Source: Glandiceps talaboti
Taxonomy: Eukaryota; Hemichordata; Enteropneusta; Spengelidae
Length of the DNA: 64,000 bases
Assembly (NCBI RefSeq): GCF_964340395.1
Contig: NC_135555.1
Coordinates: 8,814,931-8,878,930 of the forward strand
Reading direction: 5' to 3'
A program made the translations under genes and the position numbers. This document shows, in pieces, positions 25,373 through 38,000 of the stretch (position 1 is its first letter; each line of letters opens with the position of its first letter). The notes under the pieces were generated by a model. The model was not told the DNA's origin and made no database searches. It saw only the letters and a list, made by a program, of their open reading frames with translations.

Positions 25373-25376
25373 CTTG
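25365..25376 (-). promoter_or_regulatory. ZNF341: YY1/TISU-like element over the ZNF341 start codon
   Basis: The minus strand reads CCAAGATGGCGC. This fits the YY1 site core AAGATGGCG and most of the TISU consensus SAASATGGCGGC. TISU elements act as both core promoter and start-codon context for mRNAs with very short 5' untranslated regions. Confidence 0.6.
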
Positions 25377-25438
25377 GATTCACTGAGTCGAGTAGTTATA
25401 CTGCATTGTGGGTAGTAAACCTCGTTTTCAAAAGAGAA
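25373..25438. promoter_or_regulatory. putative bidirectional core promoter
   Basis: Only 66 bp separate the ZNF341 start (minus) from an ATGGCG start on the plus strand. The minus strand of 25402-25414 reads TACCCACAATGCA. This fits the ZNF143/STAF consensus YWCCCRNMATSCM, a motif known from bidirectional housekeeping promoters. No TATA box is seen. Confidence 0.6.
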
Positions 25439-25487
25439 ATGGCGGTAAAAAACCTGTCGTGTCATGTGTCAACACATAATGGTATTG
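25439..25487 (+). CDS. candidate first coding exon of divergent gene
   Basis: Starting at ATGGCGGTA this encodes MAVKNLSCHVSTHNGI plus one base, then a good donor ATTG|GTAAGA. I do not recognise the protein. Support comes from the shared promoter architecture, a TISU-like start and a consensus donor in phase 1, which matches the next candidate exon. It could also be the first exon of a non-coding transcript. Confidence 0.4.
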
Positions 25488-25631
25488 GTAAGAATTTTTA
25501 TTTTCTGTTCACCAGAATCTCTTCCCACAGGCATTCTTATAGCAAACATGATGTACGCTTGGTGTTTCACTCATGTGACATGACATTTGATACACACCCT
25601 CAGACAACTTCTAATGCAAAAGAAACAGTTA

Positions 25632-25688
25632 CGGTAGATGATTTATTATAATGAGCAGACTACAAGTACAAGCAGTGTGCATAATAGG
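25632..25688. repeat. direct repeat, right copy
   Basis: The second copy of the 55-bp sequence at 25086-25141, 546 bp away in the same orientation. The two copies bracket both divergent first exons. Confidence 0.9.
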
Positions 25689-26089
25689 TGCCTGTAGTGT
25701 GGATGTAGTAATCAAGTTGAAATGTTGATTATCAGTTAAAAAAATAAAATCATCAAGTCCATGTGTAATGTTTTCATTAGAAGCCCGTTTTACTGCGCTT
25801 TGAAAGAATAGCAATGCTTCTCAATGTTCAATGTATAAAATTAGGCAAAGGATCCTGCTGTATTGTGTCTCTATCAAAAACGTAATAGTCCCATGTGTGA
25901 AATACCAAGTCTACATCATTTTTTAGCTATATTTTCTACAATACCGAAGAGAGAATAAAGTGTTATATTATTTATTGTGCACACTTACTGGTAACTTGCT
26001 ATTGGAATTCCTTCCCAGGAATTTTTGATAAGCTAAGTTATATTTATGTACAACATACCATGTACCAGCCCCATTGTAGACCCTTAATC

Positions 26090-26370
26090 ACCGGTGTCAA
26101 CCAGCAAATCAGCTGGAGGAAATTTTGAGGGAAATTCCCGAAAATTTTGAACTAGTCGAGAATTTACTACGTGGTTCATATTAGACCACACAAAAATCCA
26201 AAGTTATGTAAAGGGGACCCCATTTTAGACTCTTTATCTCTAAAAAATATAGTACCCAGTTTAGTCCAAAGGGTGGAAAACCCCATCCCAAAGGGTGGCA
26301 CATATACATATACCCAATAGGCAGGGGTCCCTCCCAGGGTACCAGCTACTCGGCAGTCTGAGATCATTTT
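26090..26370. other. intronic/intergenic low-complexity stretch with AAAGGGTGG words
   Basis: CCAAAGGGTGG occurs twice in about 30 bp, followed by a run of ACATATACATATACCC. A 63-codon minus-strand frame crosses it but shows no domain. It may be part of a repeat family not otherwise represented in the window. Confidence 0.35.
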
Positions 26371-26539
26371 TATTTACATACTGAGCTTTAAAGGAAGGCC
26401 ACTCCAGAAAATAAAGGTATTTTCCTAAACTTTGGGTTCTGGAGAGTCATTTCATGTCCACGTCTTACTTTATTTGCTCAGTTGCTAAGGAATGCCAAAT
26501 TGAATCTCTTTAACCTCTTGTTCTGACAGTGAGACACTT

Positions 26540-27111
26540 CCACCTCATGGGTCATAGCATACATGAATATTCATTAGATGTACATTGAATATTCATGACT
26601 CCCATGAGCTTATTATATCCATTTAAATAGTCATGAATATTCAGTGTGCATTTCCTGAAAATCATTAATTATGCAAATGACTTATTAAACTAAGCATTAC
26701 TACAATGATCTTTGATACATATGCACCCTGGTATCATGAATGTATGTACCAAATTATATAGAACTTGAAGTTGTACTCTTCATATATAGCGTAATTACTA
26801 AAAATCATTAATTATGCAAATGATTCATTAAAACTAACAGCTACATCAACATGTGCCCATTGTTTCGTTTGAATTGTGTACCAAATTGTATTAAATTTGA
26901 ACTGTTCATTCTTCAGATATAGCCTAATTACTGAAAATCATTAATTATGCAAATGATTCATTAAAGCTACAAGCTATATCATCGCTTTTTTATATGCACA
27001 TACACTTTGATATCAATGAATGTAACCCTATGAATGTCACCCTAAAGAATATGTGCACCAAAGTTCGTTTAAATTAAGGAGAAAATGATACAGACAGACT
27101 GATAGACAGCC

Positions 27112-27143
<32 letters not shown>

Positions 27144-27180
27144 TTTTCATAGCTAATTTATAACCTTCCCTTATGGAAGG
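26540..27180. repeat. tandem repeat with ATGCAAAT octamers, ending in (CAGA)n
   Basis: A unit of about 130 bp contains AAAATCATTAATTATGCAAATGA.TCATTAAA. It recurs at about 26660, 26805 and 26938, with GTACCAAATT.TAT..AACTTGAA between copies. A CAGA run occupies 27107-27141. A diverged relative occurs at 47750-47935, so this is an interspersed family with internal tandem structure. Confidence 0.8.
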
Positions 27181-27291
27181 TCAAAATGGCATTTCATTAA
27201 TGCATCAAGTACTTGGTCAACTGAAATTTAATCCCTTGAAAATAAAGAGTATATGTATATCCAGTATGTAAATTTTGTATCCTACTCCTAG

Positions 27292-27384
27292 GCTACCCAG
27301 TGACCCTTTCATGGAAGAATCAGTCCATACTACAGCCCCAGTCTATCACTGCATACCAGCAGAAGACTGTCACAATGCATACAA
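27292..27384 (+). CDS. candidate second exon of divergent gene
   Basis: 93 nt with acceptor TCCTACTCCTAG| and donor ACAA|GTAAGT. In the phase set by the upstream exon it encodes YPVTLSWKNQSILQPQSITA and YQQKTVTMHT without a stop. A second frame (LPSDPFMEESVHTTAPVYHC...) is also open, so coding status rests on phase agreement only. The protein is not recognised. Confidence 0.4.
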
Positions 27385-27545
27385 GTAAGTTTTTGATTGC
27401 TCAGTTGTCGTATATTTTACTTACAAAAGTCGATTTGACTTTGAGGATGAACTATCAAAATCAAGCAATATATCTAACATTACAGAAATACTGAAGCAGT
27501 TGGTTAAGTCATATAACTCTTTCTTTTATACATATGCAAACACAG

Positions 27546-27931
27546 ATGACATACTACACTTTGCCTGCAAATCCTTTAACTATAGATTTGACTGCAGACA
27601 ACATGTACCTCAGCCAACAGGTGATACCACACCTAAAGCCACATGGACAATCATTGGGGCAATTTGCTCACATAGTTTCTTGGAAGTGTGGCAACTGCTA
27701 TCAGAGTTTATATGTAGTGGTCTTGAGTCCGAATCACCACTGAATTATTGTTTGGGCCACCAAATTGAATTTGCAGTTGTCCATGTGGACCACTACTGTT
27801 TTCAAACTGTTAAAATAGGGAACTTGCAATCCAGATTGAGCATGCTCAGACACAAAGGACTATGCGATGATGTACGTAGTTATCATAATACCTCATCTGG
27901 GGCTATCAATAGAGTAAACCTCTCACAATGA
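27546..27931 (+). CDS. candidate third/terminal exon of divergent gene
   Basis: It follows a strong pyrimidine-rich acceptor (CTTTCTTTTATACATATGCA then AACACAG|). Entered in phase 1 it stays open for 127 codons (DILHFACKSFNYRFDCRQHV...) to TGA at 27929. An overlapping frame closing at 27743 is also open and reads plausibly if an internal acceptor at 27585/27586 is used. A donor-like CAACAG|GTGATA lies at 27620. The total protein would be about 175 aa. I recognise no family. Confidence 0.3.
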
Positions 27932-29757
27932 CTAGATAGATTATTTGTGGTTGCAAACAAAGACATTATTGTGTACAATTCTGATTAATTCATATTTATT
28001 ATCATATTTTCCATGATGCAATATTCAAGATGGTGGGTAGAAAAATTTAGAAGATTTCTACGATAAAATATACACATGAATACAAAATTTACAGATAAAA
28101 TTGGTGACAAAGAGATTGATCACCAGTATTATGGTGTTGACCACCAAGATCTAAAACTGAATGGTCCACATATGCCACTTCCTTAAAAAGTATATTTCAC
28201 ACCGTGACTATTGTGTGGATTCAATTGGTAAATTCATATGTTCATTCGTATCAGTTATGAACATTTCACTTCTACTCTATTCTATTATGTAATCTTTGTT
28301 CCAAGACTGGATGCAAGGATCAAAACAGCCATGGAAACAAAAAACTGCATGGTGTGCCAAGTTTTAAGTCAGACAAACTTAGTCAATAGTTTGTAGTTCT
28401 ACAGGGAAATTACTTGTCAATGTCCATTGATCAACTGGCCTAGTATCTAATCTATGTACTGTGTCTGGAATCAGAGATTACAACAGTAATGGACATTTTC
28501 AATACCATTTACCAATCACCAAGCATGACCATGTATTCAAGTCATATCTACAGGGAAATTAAACATTGAAATGTGTTGATATTTGTGTACAACTGGATAC
28601 TGGAAATTGGATTGTACAGAGGGTGTTTCAGAGTTTAATGACTGTGAGGTCGATGAGCGTAGGTTGATGTAATATAACAAACTGGTGAAATCAATCATGG
28701 CGTTATTTTGCTTCAGTTTCCTTGCAGTGTTGAGATCATGAGGACTTCTTACCTATCCTCCATGTTCAGTTGCTGTAACTTGTGAAACATGGTTCCTGTC
28801 TTGATTAAGTAGTAACTATACATTGTCTAATAAAAATGATATTTATAATATGATGGTTGCAAATGTCCTGTCTGCACACAATTAAAGTCTTGAATCCATA
28901 AGTCCAAGTGTTGTCTTCTTAGCAATGGCGATTTCATTTAAGAGGTCCTTGAAGATGATTTCTTGTAGGCACGTTTCTCCTGCTCTAACTTTCTTTTTAA
29001 TTATATAGTTGTTTACAAAGTTATATCGTTCCTGGGTATTGGAATGGTTGATATAAACAACCCTGGCTATAATGTTTGAAGGACTACAATGTTAACAATT
29101 GTATAATATATGAAAACAAGAAAATAGTAAAATATGTAATCTACCAATAGGCACTCTTAGAGAGAAGTACCTGCATGCTGGGATCAACAACAGCAGCAAC
29201 TTCCTAGAGACAGTCAATCTACAAGTCTCCACAGCGTATTGTAGAGACTTGCTCAAGTCTATTGGCTTTTTTTTCACTCTTAATAATTTTAACACAATTT
29301 TGCGACGTGAGTGAGTGATTGCAAACAGTCAGGTGAGAACTGGGGAAAATAAAAAATACAAAGTTGACCTTATGTTCTTTCACAAACGAAATAATTAAAA
29401 AGAAAAAAAATTGAAGATCTGACATGAGACACAAAGAACTCCCAAAGGACTGTTGCCAGTCTAAGGCTAAAACTGCACTGTAGCACTAAACCTTTTAGTA
29501 TACAACTTCTTCAACCATATCAATTGATATTTTGTTAAGCTGGACAAAGACTGATTTGAAACCGTAGATGATTTCTATTGTTTAGCTTAACAGATGATCT
29601 TCTCAAATGAAAATTCAGCCTTTTATTATATGGATGGAGAACATGTAGAAAGAGTTTGTATTTTTAATATCTTGGCGCCATTCTCGATTTTACTCTAAAG
29701 TTTATAGGTAGTTTCGACCACAAATCCGAAGAGATTTATCAGCATTGGTTCACACAT
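27932..29757. other. intergenic stretch, no gene seen
   Basis: AT-rich with no recognisable exon, RNA gene or structured repeat. AATAAAA at about 28832 could serve as a poly(A) signal for the plus-strand candidate, but it is far downstream. Confidence 0.35.
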
Positions 29758-29866
29758 TCTCTCAAACCAGAGCTGATATTCCTTCCGCGACACTGCGCTT
29801 GACGATGCGTCTTGGATGCGACGGTGCCGTAAAAGAGGGTGTGGCTTACGACGATGGTTTTCATAA
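29758..29866 (+). repeat. dispersed repeat family 4, copy A
   Basis: It shares AAACCAGAGCTG, GACACTGC and GGACGGTGCCGTAAAAGAGG (or near variants), then TTACGACGATG, with 52647-52800. It is GC-richer than its surroundings. Confidence 0.75.
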
Positions 29867-30060
29867 TATAAATGAAAGTTTTTTTAATCACAATATGTGG
29901 ATGATGATTTTAAGAAAATACAACAGCGCCCCTTTCTTCTCCATAAAGTAACTCGAAAGGTTTGATACCGAGTAAGAATATTTTTTTTGTCGGTATATCG
30001 CTGACGTATTAAAAGTGTATGGGAATGTTTCAGTGAAAGACAAATCTAGGTTAGCCTGAG

Positions 30061-30243
30061 ATGTCAGTCCAGCAGGAAACTGAATCGGCTTCAAGCAAAT
30101 ACGACTCTGAGAACGCTACCTCAGTTACTGAAAAGGAAAGCCACAAACAAATCCCTGATAAACTGAGTGCTAATTATTTCGATAGCCCTATATTGTTAAA
30201 TGTGACCTTTTATAGAGTCAACCATATTAGTCCACGTTTTTAA
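30061..30243 (+). CDS. candidate small ORF or first exon, 60 codons
   Basis: From ATGTCAGTCCAGCAGG the frame reads MSVQQETESASSKYDSENAT and then a Lys/Glu/Ser-rich stretch, closing at TAA after 60 codons. The polar composition of the first 40 codons looks like protein, whereas the end (FYRVNHISPRF) looks random. No clear donor or acceptor and no known family. It may be chance. Confidence 0.2.
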   Translation: MSVQQETESASSKYDSENATSVTEKESHKQIPDKLSANYFDSPILLNVTFYRVNHISPRF

Positions 30244-31862
30244 TATTTGATTCGTCGCATGAAGTATAGACACATTCTATTCTCTGATGAAAGGTTTAAC
30301 ACGTGTAGAACCACCGTCGTCACCTTGTCGTCTCCCTGATTGCCCCAAACAGGGAAACTGATATTTAGCAAATCTTTTAATTTTCCTTGCTCAGTATGTT
30401 GGCTGTATAGTTGGCGTGTCGACCCAATTTAATCCTATCTATCTTCATATCGCGATACTCTGGCGGCACGCTGGATATATTGAAATTTCAGTAGGCGAAA
30501 ATAAACAGACATCCTTTCGCCGTTAGCTTGATGACAGATGTAATAATTACAACTGACAACCAAAGAAAGATTGCGTTTTTAGTAATGTCATCAATTTTCA
30601 TAGTTTTCGGCATGTATATCAAACTTTTAGATGATGTGATGATATGTCATATATCAGTGCTGGAACGTAATGTTTTGATGAATTGCATGTTATCTGCCAG
30701 TCCTGGATATCGTCCTTTGAAAAGAGAGTTGAAGGATACAAACACCATTTAACGGTTACTCATCGATTATACATCAATCCGGAAGTTTGACGTCTATAGA
30801 TAAGTCACTACGTCAGATTGACATTATTGATATGTATTTTCCATGACCCGTCATACTCCACCTTTTCGCTCCGACACGAAAGTATAATCATTGTCACGCC
30901 TGACGGAGTTTTTTCGCCATGGTGCTGAATTTTGTGACAGGGATACATCAATACTGTATTATTACAAAAAACGTGAGAGTATTCAGGGTAGTGTTATTTT
31001 ATTCCTGTGAACGTCTGAAAATAAATGATCAGTTATTTTGAAGATCTGTGGTCAGGGTGATGAATAAAACTTTTCTTTAAAAAAGACCCCTTTAAAAGGA
31101 CTAGCCTCTCGTGAGATGCATGTAGCATGGAAACAATCAGTGTATTAACTGAACTGAACCCATATAATAGAACTGGACATGTAAACTTTGAAGTTTGAAA
31201 GGTGCAATCGTTTCATTCATTCCAAAAGAAGAACACACTTACAAGTTACAGCCTGTAAAGATTCGACAAATATGTATCAAGGCGAACATGGAAACAGGTA
31301 GCCATTGGTTAGATTGCATTGCAGTCAGTGTCAAAACTTAACTCACACCATCATGGCATGAAAACTCCATCGTCAGTGTCACATAAGAGGCTAACATTAT
31401 ATTTGAACTCGAAGTTCTTGTCCCCTGTAGAAAGATAAGGAGTGTCATGACGTGGTCATATTTGTGAACGGCTGTCATCGACTACTAGTCTATACAGACG
31501 AACACGGGGAAAATCAGCCTTGTTTAGGTAACATTATCTGTTCATGTTGATTCTAGATTTAAATACATATACAGGTGCCTAACACCCAACATAATATTAT
31601 TACCAGGGTTTTAAAGTAACGTCAATGTTTTATAGTATGACGGTTGTACTCGAATAACAAACGTTTTGGCGATGTTATCTGATCATGTTTATGCTAGATT
31701 AAAACTCATATACAGAGGACTACCACACGGTCACTTGAATCCTCCATTAATGACTGGGCTGCATCGCTTCTTTATAGTGCCGGCTCTTCTTTGGTATTAT
31801 ATATATATATATTCAGCTAATCTTCGAATGGTGAAAAACAAATTATTATAACAATATTCGAG
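30244..31862. other. intergenic stretch, no gene seen
   Basis: Short frames at 30528-30752 and 31666-31851 lack motifs and splice context. No repeat structure was noted. Confidence 0.35.
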
Positions 31863-31904
31863 TACACACACACACACACACACACACAAACAAAAACATA
31901 TTTA

Positions 31905-31992
<88 letters not shown>

Positions 31993-31993
31993 G

Positions 31994-32027
<34 letters not shown>

Positions 32028-32028
32028 A
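31863..32028. repeat. compound microsatellite (CA)n-(ATCT)n-(TA)n-(GT)n
   Basis: CA repeats at 31863-31888 are followed by ATCT repeats at about 31904-31992 (about 22 units), TA repeats, and GT repeats to about 32028. CA on the left and GT on the right make the ends inverted relative to each other. Confidence 0.95.
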
Positions 32029-35000
32029 TATGTGCCATTTCACATTTCATACATTATACCTTTGCGTCCCACATAAATTTGAAATTGAAGAACATTTACT
32101 TGCATATTAAATGTTCATTTTAATAAGAGATAGTTCCTCTTTAAATTTATGAATCGAAGGCGCCATCTCCTTCCTTCACGCTTCTGAGCACTTGTCATTT
32201 CATGCTTAAAGGCATATATCAGTCAAAAGTCTTACTTTTGTCGGAGGGGGCATTTAGATTATATAACATGTGGTAATGTGTGTACAATTCATCAACGTTC
32301 ATCATGTAAATCCATATATATAAATCAATATAACGCTTAAGAAATATATAACAGCATACGTATCATATGTACTAAATAGGTCACCAAATTACATATGGGT
32401 TGCATATATTATTTGTAATTTTCTTGATTAATGTCTTACGTAATATATCTCCACTTAAATAAATATTTGACTGATTTACCAATGGTTAATATGCACAGTG
32501 AATTCGATACCGATGAGTTAAGACTCAGTAGGGAACAGTGTGTCACTTTGACGCTGAGAGCATCGTCGTAAATCACTAGCCTCTTTACGGCAGCGCTTAA
32601 CAGAAACGTATGCTTTGGCATGCGAGAATGACTGAGAGACCTCCATTGCAAAGCATCGCATAACATGTATAAACTCAATATATGTACACCTGAAGAAGTT
32701 GATGGAAGTAAACCTCATTTGAGAGTCTAGAAACTAGCGGGAAGTCATGGCAACAAGAATGATGTTACTCGGTTACGTGGGTAATATAGGCCAAGATGTG
32801 CGTAATTGTGATATTAGCAAGTGATTTAGTTAGACTCAGCGATGCACTTTTCATGCTTTACCTATATCATTTTCAGGCTCTTTGATTTAATCCTCCTCAC
32901 ATTGCCGGCGGCACAACGTTGTCGTTGAAAGGTGTATTAATGTTAAGGTCAATGCAACATGACCGTTCCTCACTGCCAAGTGTGTCTGGAAACGGAGATG
33001 AGTTATACTAGTCTTTGGTTTTTATGTGACGGTAATGTGTATGGTTAAGACATAACCATTATGTTGAATATTTTCATTATAAAATGAAACGTGTTTGGTA
33101 TTTCACATGTAATAATACACCAGGCGTAAGGGTTTAATTTTGGACGTAGAGAATTCTAATTAGAATGAAAACCCAGATCGGAAATCTCTGCATCTCGTGT
33201 TGCATGCCATTTACTTGGGTACAGTTCAACCAAGAATCTACCATCTTCTGAGATTGCATAATATATGACGTTCTAGACACATCGAAATGAGTTTGTCATT
33301 GCTCTGGAAATTGATGACTTTTTGAATGGTATACGTTACTCAGAACTTACGTCAAATACTTTAATGCATGGAGATCGTATCATTCTTCAACCAAACCACG
33401 TGATTTTATCATTTTTTTTACTGACAGGCTGAAATGTATTTATACGTTTACATGTGTCGACATTCCAGACATTGTAGTTACTTTATTTTGTTTTTTTATG
33501 TATCTTATAGAATTACACACCTGGTGAAGAGCTGGTCTTGGCTCGAAAGGTAGTGGAATAAAGTTCAACAAATTGATGATGTCTGGTCTTTCCTCTTAAA
33601 TTTACGAATCTACCAAGACACCATCTCGACAAGTCGGTATACCCTGATCTCTATAACGCTTCTTGGATGAGTCGAGACGTGTTTGAAGCTAGTTGTTGGT
33701 TATCACACACATGGATGATAGGATTTATCATTCAATGTCATCCATACTATCTTTGCATTAAAAGGAAGCATTAATCTCAAGCGATATCTGGCTTTAACAA
33801 ATGTGATTTTACGAGCTACAATGATAAAAAAGTGTTTGTCATTGCCATCTTTCTATAGAATACGAGATGATAATCTTCTGAAACCCATCACATATCCATC
33901 ACCTTATGTTCACGAGTCACTATGCCGTAAAGTGGTATATCGTTTCGCGACAAGCACATTCACCTTCGATTTGGCATATATCAAAGTGTGCTTGAAAAGG
34001 GTATTCATTGATATATTCATTGATCATAATGGCGTAGTATTTCTTTTCTTAGGAACGTGCCCTTTCCAGGTATTATAGGGAGTTTTCTAAATAAGTCAGT
34101 CATTGGTTCTATACCCTGAAAATGCACGAAGGATTAATGTTTAGAACATTATTTTTTTGGACTCTGGAAATTGTCCATTCGGGGTTTTGGCTGTAAACTA
34201 ATAACTGTCTGTCTAATAACTGTTTTTTCCGTATCTTTATCAGTCTTCAGTGTTTGTTTAGGTCTACGAGCAAAATATATGCTAACGAGATAGGCACGTA
34301 TACATATCAGAACATCTTGGATTTCAATACTTTCTTTTAGCTTTCAGCTACTCGAAACGCTTTAACGAGTCGAGAATGATGAAATGCTTGTATCACTGTT
34401 AATAGGAAGTCCCTTGATTTGGGGTTTGATCTTCCCGTGATGTTTTTTACGATAGTCCATCAACACCATTCCCTCAGAACTAGTGTGAAGATAAGCATAT
34501 ACCTCATTACACGCTTGGCGTTTTATTACTTACGTAGTATGAATTTTAATAAATCCGTATTATCCTCACCAGGTCATATTTCATTTTTCTTCACAGTTGG
34601 CCAAGTTGTTATATCCCGTGACCTGTCAAATGGCAAGCTACTAATGCGTTAGATTTAAATTTTATATTACAGGAAGTAAAAAGAAAGAAAATCTGTATAT
34701 TGAAGTATAGTTGAATAATAGGATAACTTGAAGATAGGAATGAAGGAACATATACACACATAGTTCTGAAATGTGAAGTGTGTTTGGCATCATAACATCG
34801 TGCTATGTTGGATCTCCTGTCGATAGAAATACAGTTCATATTATAATACTGATGTACCACATTCTGCAATCATGTTCCATCCTGAAAATCCGTAACAAAC
34901 TCTGTCCGTGACACATTGCGTCCAATCGTTCCACAACTACTAAGCAATAACCATATTACCCTTTACTTCTTTTTTTTTTGCATTACAAGTGTCGAAAATA

Positions 35001-38000
35001 CGAATTAAATATAACCAGTATACCCTGTTTGCTGATTGAATAATATTACATATGGTAAGAAAAGAGAATATGGTTTAGGTTTAAACCCCACCCTAATTTA
35101 ATTTTACTTTTTGAATTCAATGTTATCCAAATTGGCAAAGTTTTACAATTATTTAATTTTCGACTTGATAGGCAGTTGAGATAAAAATCCTCCCACAAGT
35201 TCAAAAAGCATATAAGCTTATGTCTTATACTGTCATGATTTGCATAGAGCTGTTTGTTCGTTTGTGTTTGTCAGAAGAAAGGTATAAAGAAACTTTAACT
35301 TTAATCAACTGTCCATTGATCGCAATAGTTATTTAAAAAATTTGTAAGTAATTTAAGTAGGTTTGAAAACTTCGATGTCATATGCTTTTGCAATAATAAA
35401 TAGTAATACTGTGTATTTATAATACTTCTTTTCTTCTGAGAGCTCAAGGCGCTCACAGTTATTACCCCTGTCACGAATCTATAGTGGGCAATGGTCATTT
35501 AACTTCCTCAACTCCACGGGTGCATACACCCCATTGCAGTGTATGAGTGCATTGCAATCACTATCTTACCCTAGTTTTATGAGACAATTATACAGTTACC
35601 TAGACATTTGACTGAGGTAAACTTTTCAAGGCTTTTCCTCTTCAAAGGAATCAATGTTTGGCTAGGTTGTTTGAAGTATCTCCTACGGAGCTAGTGTGTA
35701 ATTACTGTCTTTTCAGTAATGAAGTCACTGATTGCACTATTTTTTTCAACTTGTTGAGTCAGTGGAAACTCTTTTTGAAAAAGGTCATATCAAGTAATGT
35801 TCATTTTGAACTGGTATTTCGAACACAACAGAACCAGTGACGTAGACACGTGTTGTCGTGACATAGACGCGCGTTGTCATGACGTATCAGAGTGTATGTT
35901 TCATATTTGTTATTCAACTTGGGTCGTGCATGGTATAATGTTGGTCGTCAGATAATAATCCTCTAGTTACAGCTTTAAAATTTTCTTTTCTATAGTCATG
36001 CCAAGATTTGCCAGATGTTACAGTAGGAGACTGGGACATTTTGTGTATCCATGTACTTGAGGCTAAATATTTGAACAAACACGTTTTGGGATCAAAATAA
36101 TATCACAAAATGTCTGGACAGTTGATTTAGTTTTGTTTTGACTTTTGTAATATGTAGCTAAGGTACACACACAAATTTACAAGTATTTAAAACATAAAAC
36201 ACCTGCACCGTTCTAGAGTCCTTTCTTGTCTTCTGGTCCATCAATAGAGAACTGGCAAACCCGCCATCTTGAATATCCTGAATGTTGCACCATGGGAAAT
36301 ATGATGATAAATATGAACCCATCAGTATTGTAAACAACAACAATATTATTATATTGTTTGTTTGTAACCATAAGTAATCTAGTCATGGTTACCCTGACCA
36401 TTGTAGGGTGATTATTCTATTGATAGCTCCGGATGAGGTATTGCTATAACTACAGATAATCCCATAGTCCTTTGCATCGGAGCATGTTCAGTCTGGATTG
36501 CAAGTTCGCTATTAAAATCTTCCAGCCATTCTTTCTGGCTCACCAATCGAAGATTTTTAGGTCTGTCCCCTTTACACAACCCTGTAAACATATACTCCTA
36601 CTTTACTTTCAAACTTCATATGGGATACTTGAAGCTAGTAAACACAGAAAGGGTTACAGTTGTATCACACACCGTGAAAAGCTAGGCCATGTTGGTGTCT
36701 TTTGATGTCTAATGATCTCAGCGACATAGAGCCTGGCACAATAGGATTGAGGAGATTTTTGACTAAAGTCTCATGGATCATTTCAGTTGCAATAGAGGTG
36801 GACACAACATGTCACCCTAACAATGTGCATATGCTTGGAAGATTATCCCATATCCCAATAGCTATAGTTTGTGATGTCTTGAAAGTGTTTGGTGATCTTT
36901 AGTGCACGAGAAAACAGCGGTTGGTGCATAGTAAGTAACCACGTCAGTATAATGCCCAAGAAAGCAATTTTCTAAGCATTTTCAAAGTATATGTATATCT
37001 TGTATTCCCATCTTGAATAAAAACGTAATGTCGTTTAACTTCAAGCTCTTAAAAAGTAACTGATGAAACACAGAATGTAGTCAGACGTTTATGGCCTTCC
37101 CTGTGTTCATGTATTGCATAACATGTATACAGATATAAAGTACAAATCGTATGTGTGATACAACCGTCTTTTTATACTGGTTTATTGCTGTTGGTAATTG
37201 GTGTACTTACATCCACTGTATTTGATATTTGTTTTGGTATGCAAGTCACGCAGACTCAAAAGCTGATTTATGCTGTCTCATTGTGGAAATATCAAACAAT
37301 CTGTTATTTCATTCCTTTGCCATTTCCTCGTATTTATTGAAACTCCTATTAAATTCTTTATATTATGCTTCCACATCCTAAGAACTAGCACATCAATTAC
37401 CTCTGTTGGAGTTGGAAGAGCATTTGTTGATTTTCATACATTGATATATCATTACTATAGGTCAGGAGATTTTACAGTTGTCTAACATTTTATGATTTCG
37501 CCTTTGGTAAGTTTTTAACGAGTTATCCGTTGGCAGTCTTTTCTGTCTCCAGAAAGCCGACAATTAGGCTCGGTGGTTTGTGTATTCTGGAGAATCATCC
37601 ATCAGGAATTGCCTTTCAAAGTTAAATTGTTAGATTTGGCTGTTTTATTCAAGTAAAATATCTTGTAAATTATATACCAGCTTCAGTGTATTAATTGACG
37701 TGCTTATGATTTCTCTGAATTGGGAATGACTGTTCCATTTTATTTTTTTTGGTAAAATCTCATTTGAAGTCAGGCATACCGATAAAAAGGATAAACGATT
37801 GATATCATACCCCGTTTTCCAGTGAGAAATGATCACCAAGAGTTACTAAGCTTATCGTTGGATGAATTCCTTTTACAGACACATGGCCTATGTTGTTTGT
37901 TTTCATCGTTTGAAGCTATAAACACTGAACTCTTGAGTAATCTAAAGAGAATTGCTGCATGTTTCAAATATCGAATACTTACAAAAACGTCAAGTACGTC

